In this document: one piece after another, positions 10,181-23,595 of the stretch
How the letters are laid out: each line of letters starts with the position of its first letter
Numbering within the stretch: position 1 is the first letter of the stretch
Source: Loripinus fragilis
Lineage: Eukaryota > Mollusca > Bivalvia > Lucinida > Lucinidae
DNA: 64,000 nt
Direction: 5' to 3'
Assembly: GCA_964019695.1 (NCBI GenBank)
Contig: OZ026515.1
Coordinates: 129,726,849 to 129,790,848 of the forward strand
Translations under genes and position numbers: made by a program
The notes under the pieces: generated by a model
Seen by the model: the letters and a program-made list of their open reading frames with translations, nothing else
Told to the model about the DNA's origin: nothing
The model's database searches: none

Positions 10181-10495
10181 CTATAAGTCGTCATCAGAAA
10201 TCAATTCGTCAGACTCGACATCGTCGTCTTTGTTGAGCTGGCTTCTCAAATGAAGTATTTCATTTCTCTTCATGTCTGCGTAGTGGTAGTACTGCTTGAC
10301 CAACCCTTCTTCTATCATAATGCGCAATCGTAGAGGGAATCGCAAAGTCTTGTAGTCGTTGGATCTTGCAGACTGGTAGCGTTTCTTTAGACCATGTAGC
10401 CTGGTGTTGAGAAGCAGAATCTGGTCACAAGCTCGGTTGAATCGTCTCTGAGTTTCGTACAGCTGGACGCCCATCTCAAACTTCTTCATACCCAT
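10181..10495 (-). CDS. 104-aa array protein, copy 7 (consensus)
   Basis: It encodes the consensus protein. The leader has the AAT pre-start variant of copies 3, 11 and 15. Two bases of the AT-rich 3' spacer (10004-10005) differ from its higher-order partner, copy 15. Confidence 0.75.
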   Translation of the reverse strand: MGMKKFEMGVQLYETQRRFNRACDQILLLNTRLHGLKKRYQSARSNDYKTLRFPLRLRIMIEEGLVKQYYHYADMKRNEILHLRSQLNKDDDVESDELISDDDL

Positions 10496-11813
10496 ATTGC
10501 TGTGTTATTCGTAGTTTGTGAAAGTAAAATTGAGCAAACCTCTACATTTCTTGCATTTATACCAATTAAAGCTTGTCTGTGAGACTTTCATGCCAAATGA
10601 GTGCAAGCGATAATTAGAGCTTGTGCCAATCAGTAACGCCCGCACCCATACGCCTGGCCACGTTAATTACATAGTCGATGCTTGATTTACTTTCTCAGAT
10701 GACAGCATTAATCAGCCATGAAACGCCATTGACTTTTCTATAGTTTAGAAACAGTCTCTCATTAACCTTTTTATACTGAAGACCCATAAACATTTTTAGC
10801 AAACAGTGAAGACCCAGATGAAATGCCACAAAACACAACATAACCGTTTCTTAAAGTAAAAACAATCTTCAGGAATATAAAACATCATAATTTATAAATT
10901 TCAAGCTTTTATCCCTTAAAATTTATGATGGACGATTCCAACCTTATTATAAAACCCTGTGTGGGAAAATCCATAGGTTTACAAAGGGTTAACAAAACTT
11001 GAGTTAATCGCTGAAACTGTACTTCAAATGCATGTAACTTTTTTATTTATGGACATATTTGGTTAAAATTTGCAGCAAATAGATTTGATAGATTCCCTTT
11101 ATCATTTGTGTTATGCCAGGGCCCGAGGTTATAAAACATTTTTGTGCTCAATTCAACTGAGCATGAAAATTCAACTGCTCGTCAAAACTAAAATACCCTC
11201 AAATGAAGAGGATTCTTGCTTTTAGTCTCTCAAATGTTGTATTTATCCTGCTAATAAATGTTAAATTGCCAACAATTGTTGGTATTTTAGCATTTATAAG
11301 CAGTATAAATTTTATGCTCAGTTGAGTTGAGCATGAAAAAAGTTTTATTATCTCGGGGCCAGTTGTCAGTGGCCTGAGAATTGCATTTTTGCTCTGCTGG
11401 TGGGCGACAAATACTAACTCATTGCAAGTTATATTGCATCTGCTGATTATGCTCAAAATTCGCTCAGGAATGTCGCCAGAGTGTGAAAAACAGTTTGGAT
11501 CCCAATCAGACTCGATGCTTTGTCGTGCCTGATCAGGGTCAAAACTGCAGAGAGTATCAACAGACGATGGTATCAGGCAAAACGTGTTTGAAATATAGTA
11601 TACAGAGTGGGTCATGTGTTGTAGCATTTGTTGATTCATATATTCATATACGAGTATATATGCATGCGTGCGTGCCAGAGTTTCTTCATTTATGTAATAT
11701 AGGGCTTTCAACGAATAATGTGACAATCATTTGGGTTTCTTTCTGGTAATTTTCGGTCCATTATTTGGACAACTAAACTGGTTACAGAATGTGATCTGAG
11801 TTGATTGACTAGT

Positions 11814-12128
11814 CTATAAGTCGTCATCAGAAATCAATTCGTCAGACTCGACATCGTCGTCTTTGTTGAGCTGGCTTCTCAAATGAAGTATTTCATTTCT
11901 CTTCATGTCTGCGTAGTGGTAGTACTGCTTGACCAACCCTTCTTCTATCATAATGCGCAATCGTAGAGGTAATTGCAAAGTCTTGTAGTCGTTGGATCTT
12001 GCAGACTGGTAGCGTTTCTTTAGACCATGTAGCCTGGTGTTGAGAAGCAGAATCTGGTCACAAGCTCGGTTGAATCGTCTCTGAGTTTCGTACAGCTGGA
12101 CGCCCATCTCAAACTTCTTCATACCCAT
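11814..12128 (-). CDS. 104-aa array protein, copy 8 (R52Q, F53L)
   Basis: It carries the R52Q/F53L pair at the hinge. The 4-bp spacer deletion of this unit class is present near 11,547. Confidence 0.72.
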   Translation of the reverse strand: MGMKKFEMGVQLYETQRRFNRACDQILLLNTRLHGLKKRYQSARSNDYKTLQLPLRLRIMIEEGLVKQYYHYADMKRNEILHLRSQLNKDDDVESDELISDDDL

Positions 12129-13452
12129 AATGCTGTGTTATTCGTAGTTTGTGAAAGTAAAATTGAGCAAACCTCTAGATTTCTTGCATTTATACCAATT
12201 AAAGCTTGTCTGTGAGACTTTCATGCCAAATGAGTGCAAGCGATAATTAGAGCTTGTGCCAATCAGTAACGCCCGCACCCATACGCCTGGCCACGTTAAT
12301 TACATAGTCGATGCTTGATTTACTTTCTCAGATGACAGCATTAATCAGCCATGAAACGCCATTGACTTTTCTATAGTTTAGAAACAGTCTCTCATTAACC
12401 TTTTTATACTGAAGACCCATAAACATTTTTAGCAAACAGTGAAGACCCAGATGAAATGCCACAAAACACAACATAACCGTTTCTTAAAGTAAAAACAATC
12501 TTCAGGAATATAAAACATCATAATTTATAAATTTCAAGCTTTTATCCCTTAAAATTTATGATGGACGATTCCAACCTTATTATAAAACCCTGTGTGGGAA
12601 AATCCATAGGTTTACAAAGGGTTAACAAAACTTGAGTTAATCGCTGAAACTGTACTTCAAATGCATGTAACTTTTTTTTATTTATGGACATATTTGGTTA
12701 AAATTTGCAGCAAATAGATTTGATAGATTCCCTTTATCATTTGTGTTATGCCAGGGCCCGAGGTTATAAAACATTTTTGTGCTCAATTCAACTGAGCATG
12801 AAAATTCAACTGCTCGTCAAAACTAAAATACCCTCAAATGAAGAGGATTCTTGCTTTTAGTCTCTCAAATGTTGTATTTATCCTGCTAATAAATGTTAAA
12901 TTGCCAACAATTGTTGGCATTTTAACATTTATAAGCAGTATAAATTTTATGCTCAGTTGAGTTGAGCATGAAAAAAGTTTTATTATCTCGGGGCCAGTTG
13001 TCAGTGGCCTGAGAATTGCATTTTTGCTCTGCTGGTGGGCGACAAATACTAACTCATTGCAAGTTATAATGCATCTGCTGATTATGCTCAAAATTCGCTC
13101 AGGAATGTCGCCAGAGTGTGAAAAACAGTTTGGATCCCAATCAGACTCGATGCTTTGTCGTGCCTGATCAGGGTCAAAACTGTTTGCAGAGAGTATCAAC
13201 AGACGATGGTATCAGGCAAAACGTGTTTGAAATATAGTATACAGAGTGGGTCATGTGTTGTAGCATTTGTTGATTCATATATTCATATACGAGTATATAT
13301 GCATGCGTGCGTGCCAGAGTTTCTTCATTTATGTAATATAGGGCTTTCAACTTATAATGCGACAATCATTTGGGTTTCTTTCTGGTAATTTTCGGTCCAT
13401 TATTTGGACGAATAAACTGGTTACAGAATGTGATCTGAGTTGATTGACTAGT

Positions 13453-13767
13453 CTATAAGTCGTCATCAGAAATCAATTCGTCAGACTCGACATCGTCGTC
13501 TTTGTTGAGCTGGCTTCTCAAATGAAGTATTTCATTTCTCTTCATGTCTGCGTAGTGGTAGTACTGCTTGACCAACCCTTCTTCTATCATAATGCGCAAT
13601 CGTAGAGGGAATCGCAAAGTCTTGTAGTCGTTGGATCTTGCAGACTGGTAGCGTTTCTTTAGACCATGTAGCCTGGTGTTGAGAAGCAGAATCTGGTCAC
13701 AAGCTCGGTTGAATCGTCTCTGAGTTTCGTACAGCTGGACGCCCATCTCAAACTTCTTCATACCCAT
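13453..13767 (-). CDS. 104-aa array protein, copy 9 (consensus)
   Basis: It encodes the consensus protein. Its 315 bp are nucleotide-identical to copies 24 and 39, which lie 25 and 49 kb away among diverged spacers. The switch from higher-order repeat copy A to copy B falls inside this gene. Confidence 0.76.
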   Translation of the reverse strand: MGMKKFEMGVQLYETQRRFNRACDQILLLNTRLHGLKKRYQSARSNDYKTLRFPLRLRIMIEEGLVKQYYHYADMKRNEILHLRSQLNKDDDVESDELISDDDL

Positions 13768-15115
13768 AATGCTGTGTTATTCGTAGTTTGTGAAAGTAAA
13801 ATTGAGCAAACCTCTAGATTTCTTGCATTTATACCAAATAAAGCTTGTCTGTGAGACCTTCATGCCAAATGAGTGCAAGCGATAATTAGAGCTTGTGCCA
13901 ATCAGTAACGCCCGCACCCATACGCCTGGCCACGTTAATTACAGAGTCGATGCTTGGTTTACTTTCTCAGATGACAGCATTAATCAGCCATGAAACGTCA
14001 TTGACTTTTCTATAGTTTAGAAACAGTCTCTCATTAACCTTTTTATACTGAAGACCCATAAACATTTTTAGCAAACAGTGAAGACCCAGATGAAATGCCA
14101 CAAAACACAACATAACCGTTTCTTAAAGTAAAAACAATCTTCAGGAATATAAAACATCATAATTTATAAATTCCAAGCTTTTATCCCTTAAAATTTATGA
14201 TGGACGATTCCAACCTTATCATTAAACCCTGTGTGGGAAAATCCATAGGTTTACAAAGGGTTAACAAAACTTGAGTTAATCGCTGAAACTGTACTTCAAA
14301 TGCATGTAACTTTTTTTTATTTATGGACATATTTGGTTAAAATTTGCAGCAAATAGATTTGATAGATTCCCTTTATCATTTGTGTTATGCCAGGGCCCGA
14401 GGTTATAAAACATTTTTGTGCTCAATTCAACTGAGCATGAAAATTCAACTGCTCGTCAAAACTAAAATACCCTCAAATGAAGAGGATTCTTGCTTTTAGT
14501 CTCTCAAATGTTGTATTTATCCTGCTTATAAATGTTAAATTGCCAACAATTGTTTGCATTTTAGCATTTATAAGCAGTATAAATTTTATGCTCAGTTGAG
14601 TTGAGCATGAAAAAAGTTTTATTATCTCGGGGCCAGTTGTCAGTGGCCTGAGAATTGCATTTTTGCTCTGCTGGTGGGCGACAAATACTAACTCATTGCA
14701 AGTTATAATGCATCTGCTGATTATGCTCAAAATTCGCTCAGGAATGTCGCCAGAGTGTGAAAAACAGTTTGGATCCCAATCAGACTCGATGCTTTGTCGT
14801 GCCTGATCAGGGTCAAAACTGTTTGCAGAGAGTATCAACAGACGATGGTATCAGGCAAAACGTGTTTGAAATATAGTATACAGAGTGGGTCATGTGTTGT
14901 AGCATTTGTTGATTCATATATTCATATACGAGTATATATGCATGCGTGCGTGCCAGAGTTTCTTCATTTATGTAATATAGGGCTTTCAACGAATAATGCG
15001 ACAATCATTTGGGTTTCTTTCTGGTAATTTTCGGTCCATTATTTGGACGAATAAACTGGTTACAGAATGTGATCTGAGTTGATTGACTAGTCTATAAATC
15101 GTCATCAGAAATCAA

Positions 15116-15406
15116 TTAGTCAGACTCGACATCGTCGTCTTTGTTGAGCTGGCTTCTCAAATGAAGTATTTCATTTCTCTTCATGTCTGCGTAGTGGTAG
15201 TACTGCTTGACCAACCCTTCTTCTATCATAATGCGCAATCGTAGAGGGAATCGTAAAGTCTTGTAGTCGTTGGATCTTGCAGACTGGTAGCGTTTCTTTA
15301 GACCATGTAGCCTGGTGTTGAGAAGCAGAATCTGGTCACAAGCTCGGTTGAATCGTCTCTGAGTTTCGTACAGCTGGACGCCCATCTCAAACTTCTTCAT
15401 ACCCAT
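15116..15406 (-). CDS. 104-aa array protein, copy 10, last 8 residues lost
   Basis: It has the same TAA at codon 97 as copy 2, giving 96 residues. The shared truncation shows that the stop predates the 13.1-kb duplication. Confidence 0.65.
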   Translation of the reverse strand: MGMKKFEMGVQLYETQRRFNRACDQILLLNTRLHGLKKRYQSARSNDYKTLRFPLRLRIMIEEGLVKQYYHYADMKRNEILHLRSQLNKDDDVESD

Positions 15407-16730
15407 AATGCTGTGTTATTCGTAGTTTGTGAAAGTAGAATGGAGCAAACCTCTAGATTTCTTGCATTTATACCAATTAAAGCTTGTCTGTGAGACCTTC
15501 ATGCCAAATGAGTGCAAGCGATAATTAGAGCTTGTGCCAATCAGTAACGCCCGCACCCATACGCCTGGCCACGTTAATTACAGAGTCGATGCTTGGTTTA
15601 CTTTCTCAGATGACAGCATTAATCAGCCATGAAACGCCATTGACTTTTCTATAGTTTAGAAACAGTCTCTCATTAACCTTTTTATACTGAAGACCCATAA
15701 ACATTTTTAGCAAACAGTGAAGACCCAGATGAAATGCCACAAAACACAACATAACCGTTTCTTAAAGTAAAAACAATCTTCAGGAATATAAAACATCATA
15801 ATTTATAAATTCCAAGCTTTTATCCCTTAAAATTTATGATGGACGATTCCAACCTTATTATTAAACCCTGTGTGGGAAAATCCATAGGTTTACAAAGGGT
15901 TAACAAAACTTGAGTTAATCGCTGAAACTGTACTTCAAATGCATGTAACTTTTTTTTATTTATGGACATATTTGGTTAAAATTTGCAGCAAATAGATTTG
16001 ATAGATTCCCTTTATCATTTGTGTTATGCCAGGGCCCGAGGTTATAAAACATTTTTGTGCTCAATTCAACTGAGCATGAAAATTCAACTGCTCGTCAAAA
16101 CTAAAATACCCTCAAATGAAGAGGATTCTTGCTTTTAGTCTCTCAAATGTTGTATTTATCCTGCTAATAAATGTTAAATTGCCAACAATTGTTGGCATTT
16201 TAACATTTATAAGCAGTATAAATTTTATGCTCAGTTGAGTTGAGCATGAAAAAAGTTTTATTATCTCGGGGCCAGTTGTCAGTGGCCTGAGAATTGCATT
16301 TTTGCTCTGCTGGTGGGCGACAAATACTAACTCATTGCAAGTTATAATGCATCTGCTGATTATGCTCAAAATTCGCTCAGGAATGTCGCCAGAGTGTGAA
16401 AAACAGTTTGGATCCCAATCAGACTCGATGCTTTGTCGTGCCTGATCAGGGTCAAAACAGTTTGCAGAGAGTATCAACAGACGATGGTATCAGGCAAAAC
16501 GTGTTTGAAATATAGTATACAGAGTGGGTCATGTGTTGTAGCATTTGTTGATTATTATATTCATATACGAGTATATATGCATGCGTGCGTGCCAGAGTTT
16601 CTTCATTTATGTAATATAGGGCTTTCAACGAATAATGCGACAATCATTTGGGTTTCTTTCTGGTAATTTTTGGTCCATTATTTGGACAACTAAACTGGTT
16701 ACAGAATGTGATCTGAGTTGATTGACTAGT

Positions 16731-17045
16731 CTATAAGTCGTCATCAGAAATCAATTCGTCAGACTCGACATCGTCGTCTTTGTTGAGCTGGCTTCTCAAA
16801 TGAAGTATTTCATTTCTCTTCATGTCTGCGTAGTGGTAGTACTGCTTGACCAACCCTTCTTCTATCATAATGCGCAATCGTAGAGGGAATCGCAAAGTCT
16901 TGTAGTCGTTGGATCTTGCAGACTGGTAGCGTTTCTTTAGACCATGTAGCCTGGTGTTGAGAAGCAGAATCTGGTCACAAGCTCGGTTGAATCGTCTCTG
17001 AGTTTCGTACAGCTGGACGCCCATCTCAAACTTCTTCATACCCAT
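16731..17045 (-). CDS. 104-aa array protein, copy 11 (consensus)
   Basis: It encodes the consensus protein and is the higher-order partner of copy 3. The spacer to its 3' side has a private T-to-A change at 16,459. Confidence 0.75.
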   Translation of the reverse strand: MGMKKFEMGVQLYETQRRFNRACDQILLLNTRLHGLKKRYQSARSNDYKTLRFPLRLRIMIEEGLVKQYYHYADMKRNEILHLRSQLNKDDDVESDELISDDDL

Positions 17046-18364
17046 ATTGCTGTGTTATTCGTAGTTTGTGAAAGTAGAATGGAGCAAACCTCTACATTTC
17101 TTGCATTTATACCAATTAAAGCTTGTCTGTGAGACCTTCATGCCAAATGAGTGCAAGCGATAATTAGAGCTTGTGCCAATCAGCAACGCCCGCACCCATA
17201 CGCCTGGCCACGTTAATTACAGAGTCGATGCTTGGTTTACTTTCTCAGATGACAGCATTAATCAGCCATGAAACGCCATTGACTTTTCTATAGATTAGAA
17301 ACAGTATCTCATTAACCTTTTTATACTGAAGACCCATAAACATTTTTAGCAAACAGTGAAGACCCAGATGAAATGCCACAAAACACAACATAACCGTTTC
17401 TTAAAGTAAAAACAATCTTCAGGAATATAAAACATCATAATTTATAAATTCCAAGCTTTTATCCCTTAAAATTTATGATGGACGATTCCAACCTTATTAT
17501 AAAACCCTGTGTGGGAAAATCCATAGGTTTACAAAGGGTTAACAAAACTTGAGTTAATCGCTGAAACTGTACTTCAAATGCATGTAATTTTTTTTATTTA
17601 TGGACATATTTGGTTAAAATTTGCAGCAAATAGATTTGATAGATTCCCTTTATCATTTGTGTTATGCCAGGGCCCGAGGTTATAAAACATTTTTGTGCTC
17701 AATTCAACTGAGCATGAAAATTCAACTGCTCGTCAAAACTAAAATACCCTCAAATGAAGAGGATTCTTGCTTTTAGTCTCTCAAATGTTGTATTTATCCT
17801 GCTAATAAATGTTAAATTGCCAACAATTGTTGGTATTTTAGCATTTATAAGCAGTATAAATTTTATGCTCAGTTGAGTTGAGCATGAAAAAAGTTTTATT
17901 ATCTCGGGGCCAGTTGTCAGTGGCCTGAGAATTGCATTTTTGCTCTGCTGGTGGGCGACAAATACTAACTCATTGCAAGTTATAATGCATCTGCTGATTA
18001 TGCTCAAAATTCGCTCAGGAATGTCGCCAGAGTGTGAAAAACAGTTTGGATCCCAATCAGACTCGATGCTTTGTCGTGCCTGATCAGGGTCAAAACTGCA
18101 GAGAGTATCAACAGACGATGGTATCAGGCAAAACGTGTTTGAAATTTAGTATACAGAGTGGGTCATGTGTTGTAGCATTTGTTGATTCATATATTCATAT
18201 ACGAGTATATATGCATGCGTGCGTGCCAGAGTTTCTTCATTTATGTAATATAGGGCTTTCAACGAATAATGTGACAATCATTTGGGTTTCTTTCTGGTAA
18301 TTTTCGGTCCATTATTTGGACAACTAAACTGGTTACAGAATGTGATCTGAGTTGATTGACTAGT

Positions 18365-18679
18365 CTATAAGTCGTCATCAGAAATCAATTCGTCAGACTC
18401 GACATCGTCGTCTTTGTTGAGCTGGCTTCTCAAATGAAGTATTTCATTTCTCTTCATGTCTGCGTAGTGGTAGTACTGCTTGACCAACCCTTCTTCTATC
18501 ATAATGCGCAATCGTAGAGGTAATTGCAAAGTCTTGTAGTCGTTGGATCTTGCAGACTGGTAGCGTTTCTTTAGACCATGTAGCCTGGTGTTGAGAAGCA
18601 GAATCTGGTCACAAGCTCGGTTGAATCGTCTCTGAGTTTCGTACAGCTGGACGCCCATCTCAAACTTCTTCATACCCAT
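18365..18679 (-). CDS. 104-aa array protein, copy 12 (R52Q, F53L)
   Basis: It carries R52Q/F53L and is the partner of copy 4 at offset 13,100. Confidence 0.72.
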   Translation of the reverse strand: MGMKKFEMGVQLYETQRRFNRACDQILLLNTRLHGLKKRYQSARSNDYKTLQLPLRLRIMIEEGLVKQYYHYADMKRNEILHLRSQLNKDDDVESDELISDDDL

Positions 18680-20003
18680 AATGCTGTGTTATTCGTAGTT
18701 TGTGAAAGTAAAATTGAGCAAACCTCTAGATTTCTTGCATTTATACCAATTAAAGCTTGTCTGTGAGACTTTCATGCCAAATGAGTGCAAGCGATAATTA
18801 GAGCTTGTGCCAATCAGTAACGCCCGCACCCATACGCCTGGCCACGTTAATTACATAGTCGATGCTTGATTTACTTTCTCAGATGACAGCATTAATCAGC
18901 CATGAAACGCCATTGACTTTTCTATAGTTTAGAAACAGTCTCTCATTAACCTTTTTATACTGAAGACCCATAAACATTTTTAGCAAACAGTGAAGACCCA
19001 GATGAAATGCCACAAAACACAACATAACCGTTTCTTAAAGTAAAAACAATCTTCAGGAATATAAAACATCATAATTTATAAATTTCAAGCTTTTATCCCT
19101 TAAAATTTATGATGGACGATTCCAACCTTATTATAAAACCCTGTGTGGGAAAATCCATAGGTTTACAAAGGGTTAACAAAACTTGAGTTAATCGCTGAAA
19201 CTGTACTTCAAATGCATGTAACTTTTTTTTATTTATGGACATATTTGGTTAAAATTTGCAGCAAATAGATTTGATAGATTCCCTTTATCATTTGTGTTAT
19301 GCCAGGGCCCGAGGTTATAAAACATTTTTGTGCTCAATTCAACTGAGCATGAAAATTCAACTGCTCGTCAAAACTAAAATACCCTCAAATGAAGAGGATT
19401 CTTGCTTTTAGTCTCTCAAATGTTGTATTTATCCTGCTAATAAATGTTAAATTGCCAACAATTGTTGGCATTTTAACATTTATAAGCAGTATAAATTTTA
19501 TGCTCAGTTGAGTTGAGCATGAAAAAAGTTTTATTATCTCGGGGCCAGTTGTCAGTGGCCTGAGAATTGCATTTTTGCTCTGCTGGTGGGCGACAAATAC
19601 TAACTCATTGCAAGTTATAATGCATCTGCTGATTATGCTCAAAATTCGCTCAGGAATGTCGCCAGAGTGTGAAAAACAGTTTGGATCCCAATCAGACTCG
19701 ATGCTTTGTCGTGCCTGATCAGGGTCAAAACTGTTTGCAGAGCGTATCAACAGACGATGGTATCAGGCAAAACGTGTTTGAAATATAGTATACAGAGTGG
19801 GTCATGTGTTGTAGCATTTGTTGATTCATATATTCATATACGAGTATATATGCATGCGTGCGTGCCAGAGTTTCTTCATTTATGTAATATAGGGCTTTCA
19901 ACTTATAATGCGACAATCATTTGGGTTTCTTTCTGGTAATTTTCGGTCGATTATTTGGACGAATAAACTGGTTACAGAATGTGATCTGAGTTGATTGACT
20001 AGT

Positions 20004-20318
20004 CTATAAGTCGTCATCAGAAATCAATTCGTCAGACTCGACATCGTCGTCTTTGTTGAGCTGGCTTCTCAAATGAAGTATTTCATTTCTCTTCATGTCT
20101 GCGTAGTGGTAGTACTGCTTGACCAACCCTTCTTCTATCATAATGCGCAATCGTAGAGGGAATCGCAAAGTCTTGTAGTCGTTGGATCTTGCAGACTGGT
20201 AGCGTTTCTTTAGACCATGTAGCCTGGTGTTGAGAAGCAGAATCTGGTCACAAGCTCGGTTGAATCGTCTCTGAGTTTCGTACAGCTGGACGCCCATCTC
20301 AAACTTTTTCATACCCAT
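20004..20318 (-). CDS. 104-aa array protein, copy 13 (consensus)
   Basis: It encodes the consensus protein with silent AAA at K4 and the one-pair hairpin defect, both shared with copy 5. Confidence 0.75.
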   Translation of the reverse strand: MGMKKFEMGVQLYETQRRFNRACDQILLLNTRLHGLKKRYQSARSNDYKTLRFPLRLRIMIEEGLVKQYYHYADMKRNEILHLRSQLNKDDDVESDELISDDDL

Positions 20319-21642
20319 AATGCTGTGTTATTCGTAGTTTGTGAAAGTAGAATGGAGCAAACCTCTACATTTCTTGCATTTATACCAATTAAAGCTTGTC
20401 TGTGAGACCTTCATGCCAAATGAGTGCAAGCGATAATTAGAGCTTGTGCCAATCAGTAATGCCCGCACCCATACGCCTGGCCACGTTAATTACAGAGTCG
20501 ATGCTTGGTTTACTTTCTCAGATGACAGCATTAATCAGCCATGAAACGCCATTGACTTTTCTATAGTTTAGAAACAGTCTCTCATTAATCTTTTTATACT
20601 GAAGACCAATAAACATTTTTAGCAAACAGTGAAGACCCAGATGAAATGCCACAAAACACAACATAACCGTTTCTTAAAGTAAAAACAATCTTCAGGAATA
20701 TAAAACATCATAATTTATAAATTCCAAGCTTTTATCCCTTAAAATTTATGATGGACGATTCCAACCTTATTATTAAACCCTGTGTGGGAAAATCCATAGG
20801 TTTACAAAGGGTTAACAAGACTTGAGTTAATCGCTGAAACTGTACTTCAAATGCATGTAACTTTTTTTTATTTATGGACATATTTGGTTAAAATTTGCAG
20901 CAAATAGATTTGATAGATTCCCTTTATCATTTGTGTTATGCCAGGGCCCGAGGTTATAAAACATTTTTGTGCTCAATTCAACTGAGCATGAAAATTCAAC
21001 TGCTCGTCAAAACTAAAATACCCTCAAATGAAGAGGATTCTTGCTTTTAGTCTCTCAAATATTGTATTTATCCTGCTAATAAATGTTAAATTGCCAACAA
21101 TTGTTTGCATTTTAGCATTTATAAGCAGTATAAATTTTATGCTCAGTTGAGTTGAGCATGAAAAAAGTTTTATTATCTCGGGGCCAGTTGTCAGTGGCCT
21201 GAGAAATGCATTTTTGCTCTGCTGGTGGGCGACAAATACTAACTCATTGCAAGTTATAATGCATCTGCTGATTATGCTCAAAATTCGCTCAGGAATGTCG
21301 CCAGAGTGTGAAAAACAGTTTGGATCCCAATCAGACTCGATGCTTTGTCGTGCCTGATCAGGGTCAAAACTGTTTGCAGAGAGTATCAACAGACGATGGT
21401 ATCAGGCAAAACGTGTTTGAAATATAGTATACAGAGTGGGTCATGTGTTGTAGCATTTGTTGATTTATATATTCATATACGAGTATATATGCAAGCGTGC
21501 GTGCCAGAGTTTCTTCATTTATGTAATATAGGGCTTTCAACGGATAATGCGACAATCATTTGGGTTTCTTTCTGGTAATTTTTGGTCCATTATTTGGACA
21601 ACTAAACTGGTTACAGAATGTGATCTGAGTTGATTGACTAGT

Positions 21643-21957
21643 CTATAAGTCGTCATCAGAAATCAATTCGTCATACTCGACATCGTCGTCTTTGTTGAGC
21701 TGGCTTCTCAAATGAAGTATTTCATTTCTCTTCATGTCTGCGTAGTGGTAGTACTGCTTGACCAACCCTTCTTCTATCATAATGCGCAATCGTAGAGGGA
21801 ATCGCAAAGTCTTGTAGTCATTGGATCTTGCAGACTGGTAGCGTTTCTTTAGACCATGTAGCCTGGTGTTGAGAAGCAGAATCTGGTCACAAGCTCGGTT
21901 GAATCGTCTCTGAGTTTCGTACAGCTGGACGCCCATCTCAAACTTCTTCATACCCAT
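21643..21957 (-). CDS. 104-aa array protein, copy 14 (S95Y)
   Basis: It carries S95Y and the silent N46 change, and is the partner of copy 6. Confidence 0.74.
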   Translation of the reverse strand: MGMKKFEMGVQLYETQRRFNRACDQILLLNTRLHGLKKRYQSARSNDYKTLRFPLRLRIMIEEGLVKQYYHYADMKRNEILHLRSQLNKDDDVEYDELISDDDL

Positions 21958-23280
21958 AATGCTGTGTTATTCGTAGTTTGTGAAAGTAAAATTGAGCAAA
22001 CCTCTAGATTTCTTGCATTTATACCAAATAAAGCTTGTCTGTGAGACCTTCATGCCAAATGAGTGCAAGCGATAATTAGAGCTTGTGCCAATCAGTAACG
22101 CCCGCACCCATACGCCTGGCCACGTCAATTACAGAGTCGATGCTTGGTTTACTTTCTCAGATGACAGCATTAATCAGCCATGAAACGCCATTGACTTTTC
22201 TATAGTTTAGAAACAGTCTCTCATTAACCTTTTTATACTGAAGACCCATAAACATTTTTAGCAAACAGTGAAGACCCAGATGAAATGCCACAAAACACAA
22301 CATAACCGTTTCTTAAAGTAAAAACAATCTTCAGGAATATAAAACATCATAATTTATAAATTCCAAGCTTTTATCCCTTAAAATTTATGATGGACGATTC
22401 CAACCTTATTATAAAACCCTGTGTGGGAAAATCCATAGGTTTACAAAGGGTTAACAAAACTTGAGTTAATCGCTGAAACTGTACTTCAAATGCATGTAAT
22501 TTTTTTTATTTATGGACATATTTGGTTAAAATTTGCAGCAAATAGATTTGATAGATTCCCTTTATCATTTGTGTTATGCCAGGGCCCGAGGTTATAAAAC
22601 ATTTTTGTGCTCAATTCAACTGAGCATGAAAATTCAACTGCTCGTCAAAACTAAAATACCCTCAAATGAAGAGGATTCTTGCTTTTAGTCTCTCAAATAT
22701 TGTATTTATCCTGCTAATAAATGTTAAATTGCCAACAATTGTTTGCATTTTAGCATTTATAAGCAGTATAAATTTTATGCTCAGTTGAGTTGAGCATGAA
22801 AAAAGTTTTATTATCTCGGGGCCAGTTGTCAGTGGCCTGAGAAATGCATTTTTGCTCTGCTGGTGGGCGACAAATACTAACTCATTGCAAGTTATAATGC
22901 ATCTGCTGATTATGCTCAAAATTCGCTCAGGAATGTCGCCAGAGTGTGAAAAACAGTTTGGATCCCAATCAGACTCGATGCTTTGTCGTGCCTGATCAGG
23001 GTCAAAACTGTTTGCAGAGCGTATCAACAGACGATGGTATCAGGCAAAACGTGTTTGAAATATAGTATACAGAGTGGGTCATGTGTTGTAGCATTTGTTG
23101 ATTCATATATTCATATACGAGTATATATGCATGCGTGCGTGCCAGAGTTTCTTCATTTATGTAATATAGGGCTTTCAACGAATAATGCGACAATCATTTG
23201 GGTTTCTTTCTGGTAATTTTTGGTCCATTATTTGGACAACTAAACTGGTTACAGAATGTGATCTGAGTTGATTGACTAGT

Positions 23281-23595
23281 CTATAAGTCGTCATCAGAAA
23301 TCAATTCGTCAGACTCGACATCGTCGTCTTTGTTGAGCTGGCTTCTCAAATGAAGTATTTCATTTCTCTTCATGTCTGCGTAGTGGTAGTACTGCTTGAC
23401 CAACCCTTCTTCTATCATAATGCGCAATCGTAGAGGGAATCGCAAAGTCTTGTAGTCGTTGGATCTTGCAGACTGGTAGCGTTTCTTTAGACCATGTAGC
23501 CTGGTGTTGAGAAGCAGAATCTGGTCACAAGCTCGGTTGAATCGTCTCTGAGTTTCGTACAGCTGGACGCCCATCTCAAACTTCTTCATACCCAT
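23281..23595 (-). CDS. 104-aa array protein, copy 15 (consensus)
   Basis: It encodes the consensus protein with the AAT pre-start variant, and is the partner of copy 7. Confidence 0.75.
   Translation of the reverse strand: MGMKKFEMGVQLYETQRRFNRACDQILLLNTRLHGLKKRYQSARSNDYKTLRFPLRLRIMIEEGLVKQYYHYADMKRNEILHLRSQLNKDDDVESDELISDDDL

Larger units (their letters stand above)
531..13630. repeat. Higher-order repeat, copy A (8 units, 13,100 bp)
   Basis: Positions 531 onward match positions 13,631 onward at a constant offset of 13,100 bp, with no net indel over eight units. By eye I found only about ten mismatches, for example at 898, 3359, 6440, 7489, 9170, 9447, 9506, 10004-10005 and 11434. The block carries its own order of variant units: C-terminally truncated, consensus, R52Q/F53L, consensus, S95Y, consensus, R52Q/F53L, consensus. 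A weaker 4-unit pattern of about 6,550 bp lies inside it. Confidence 0.93.
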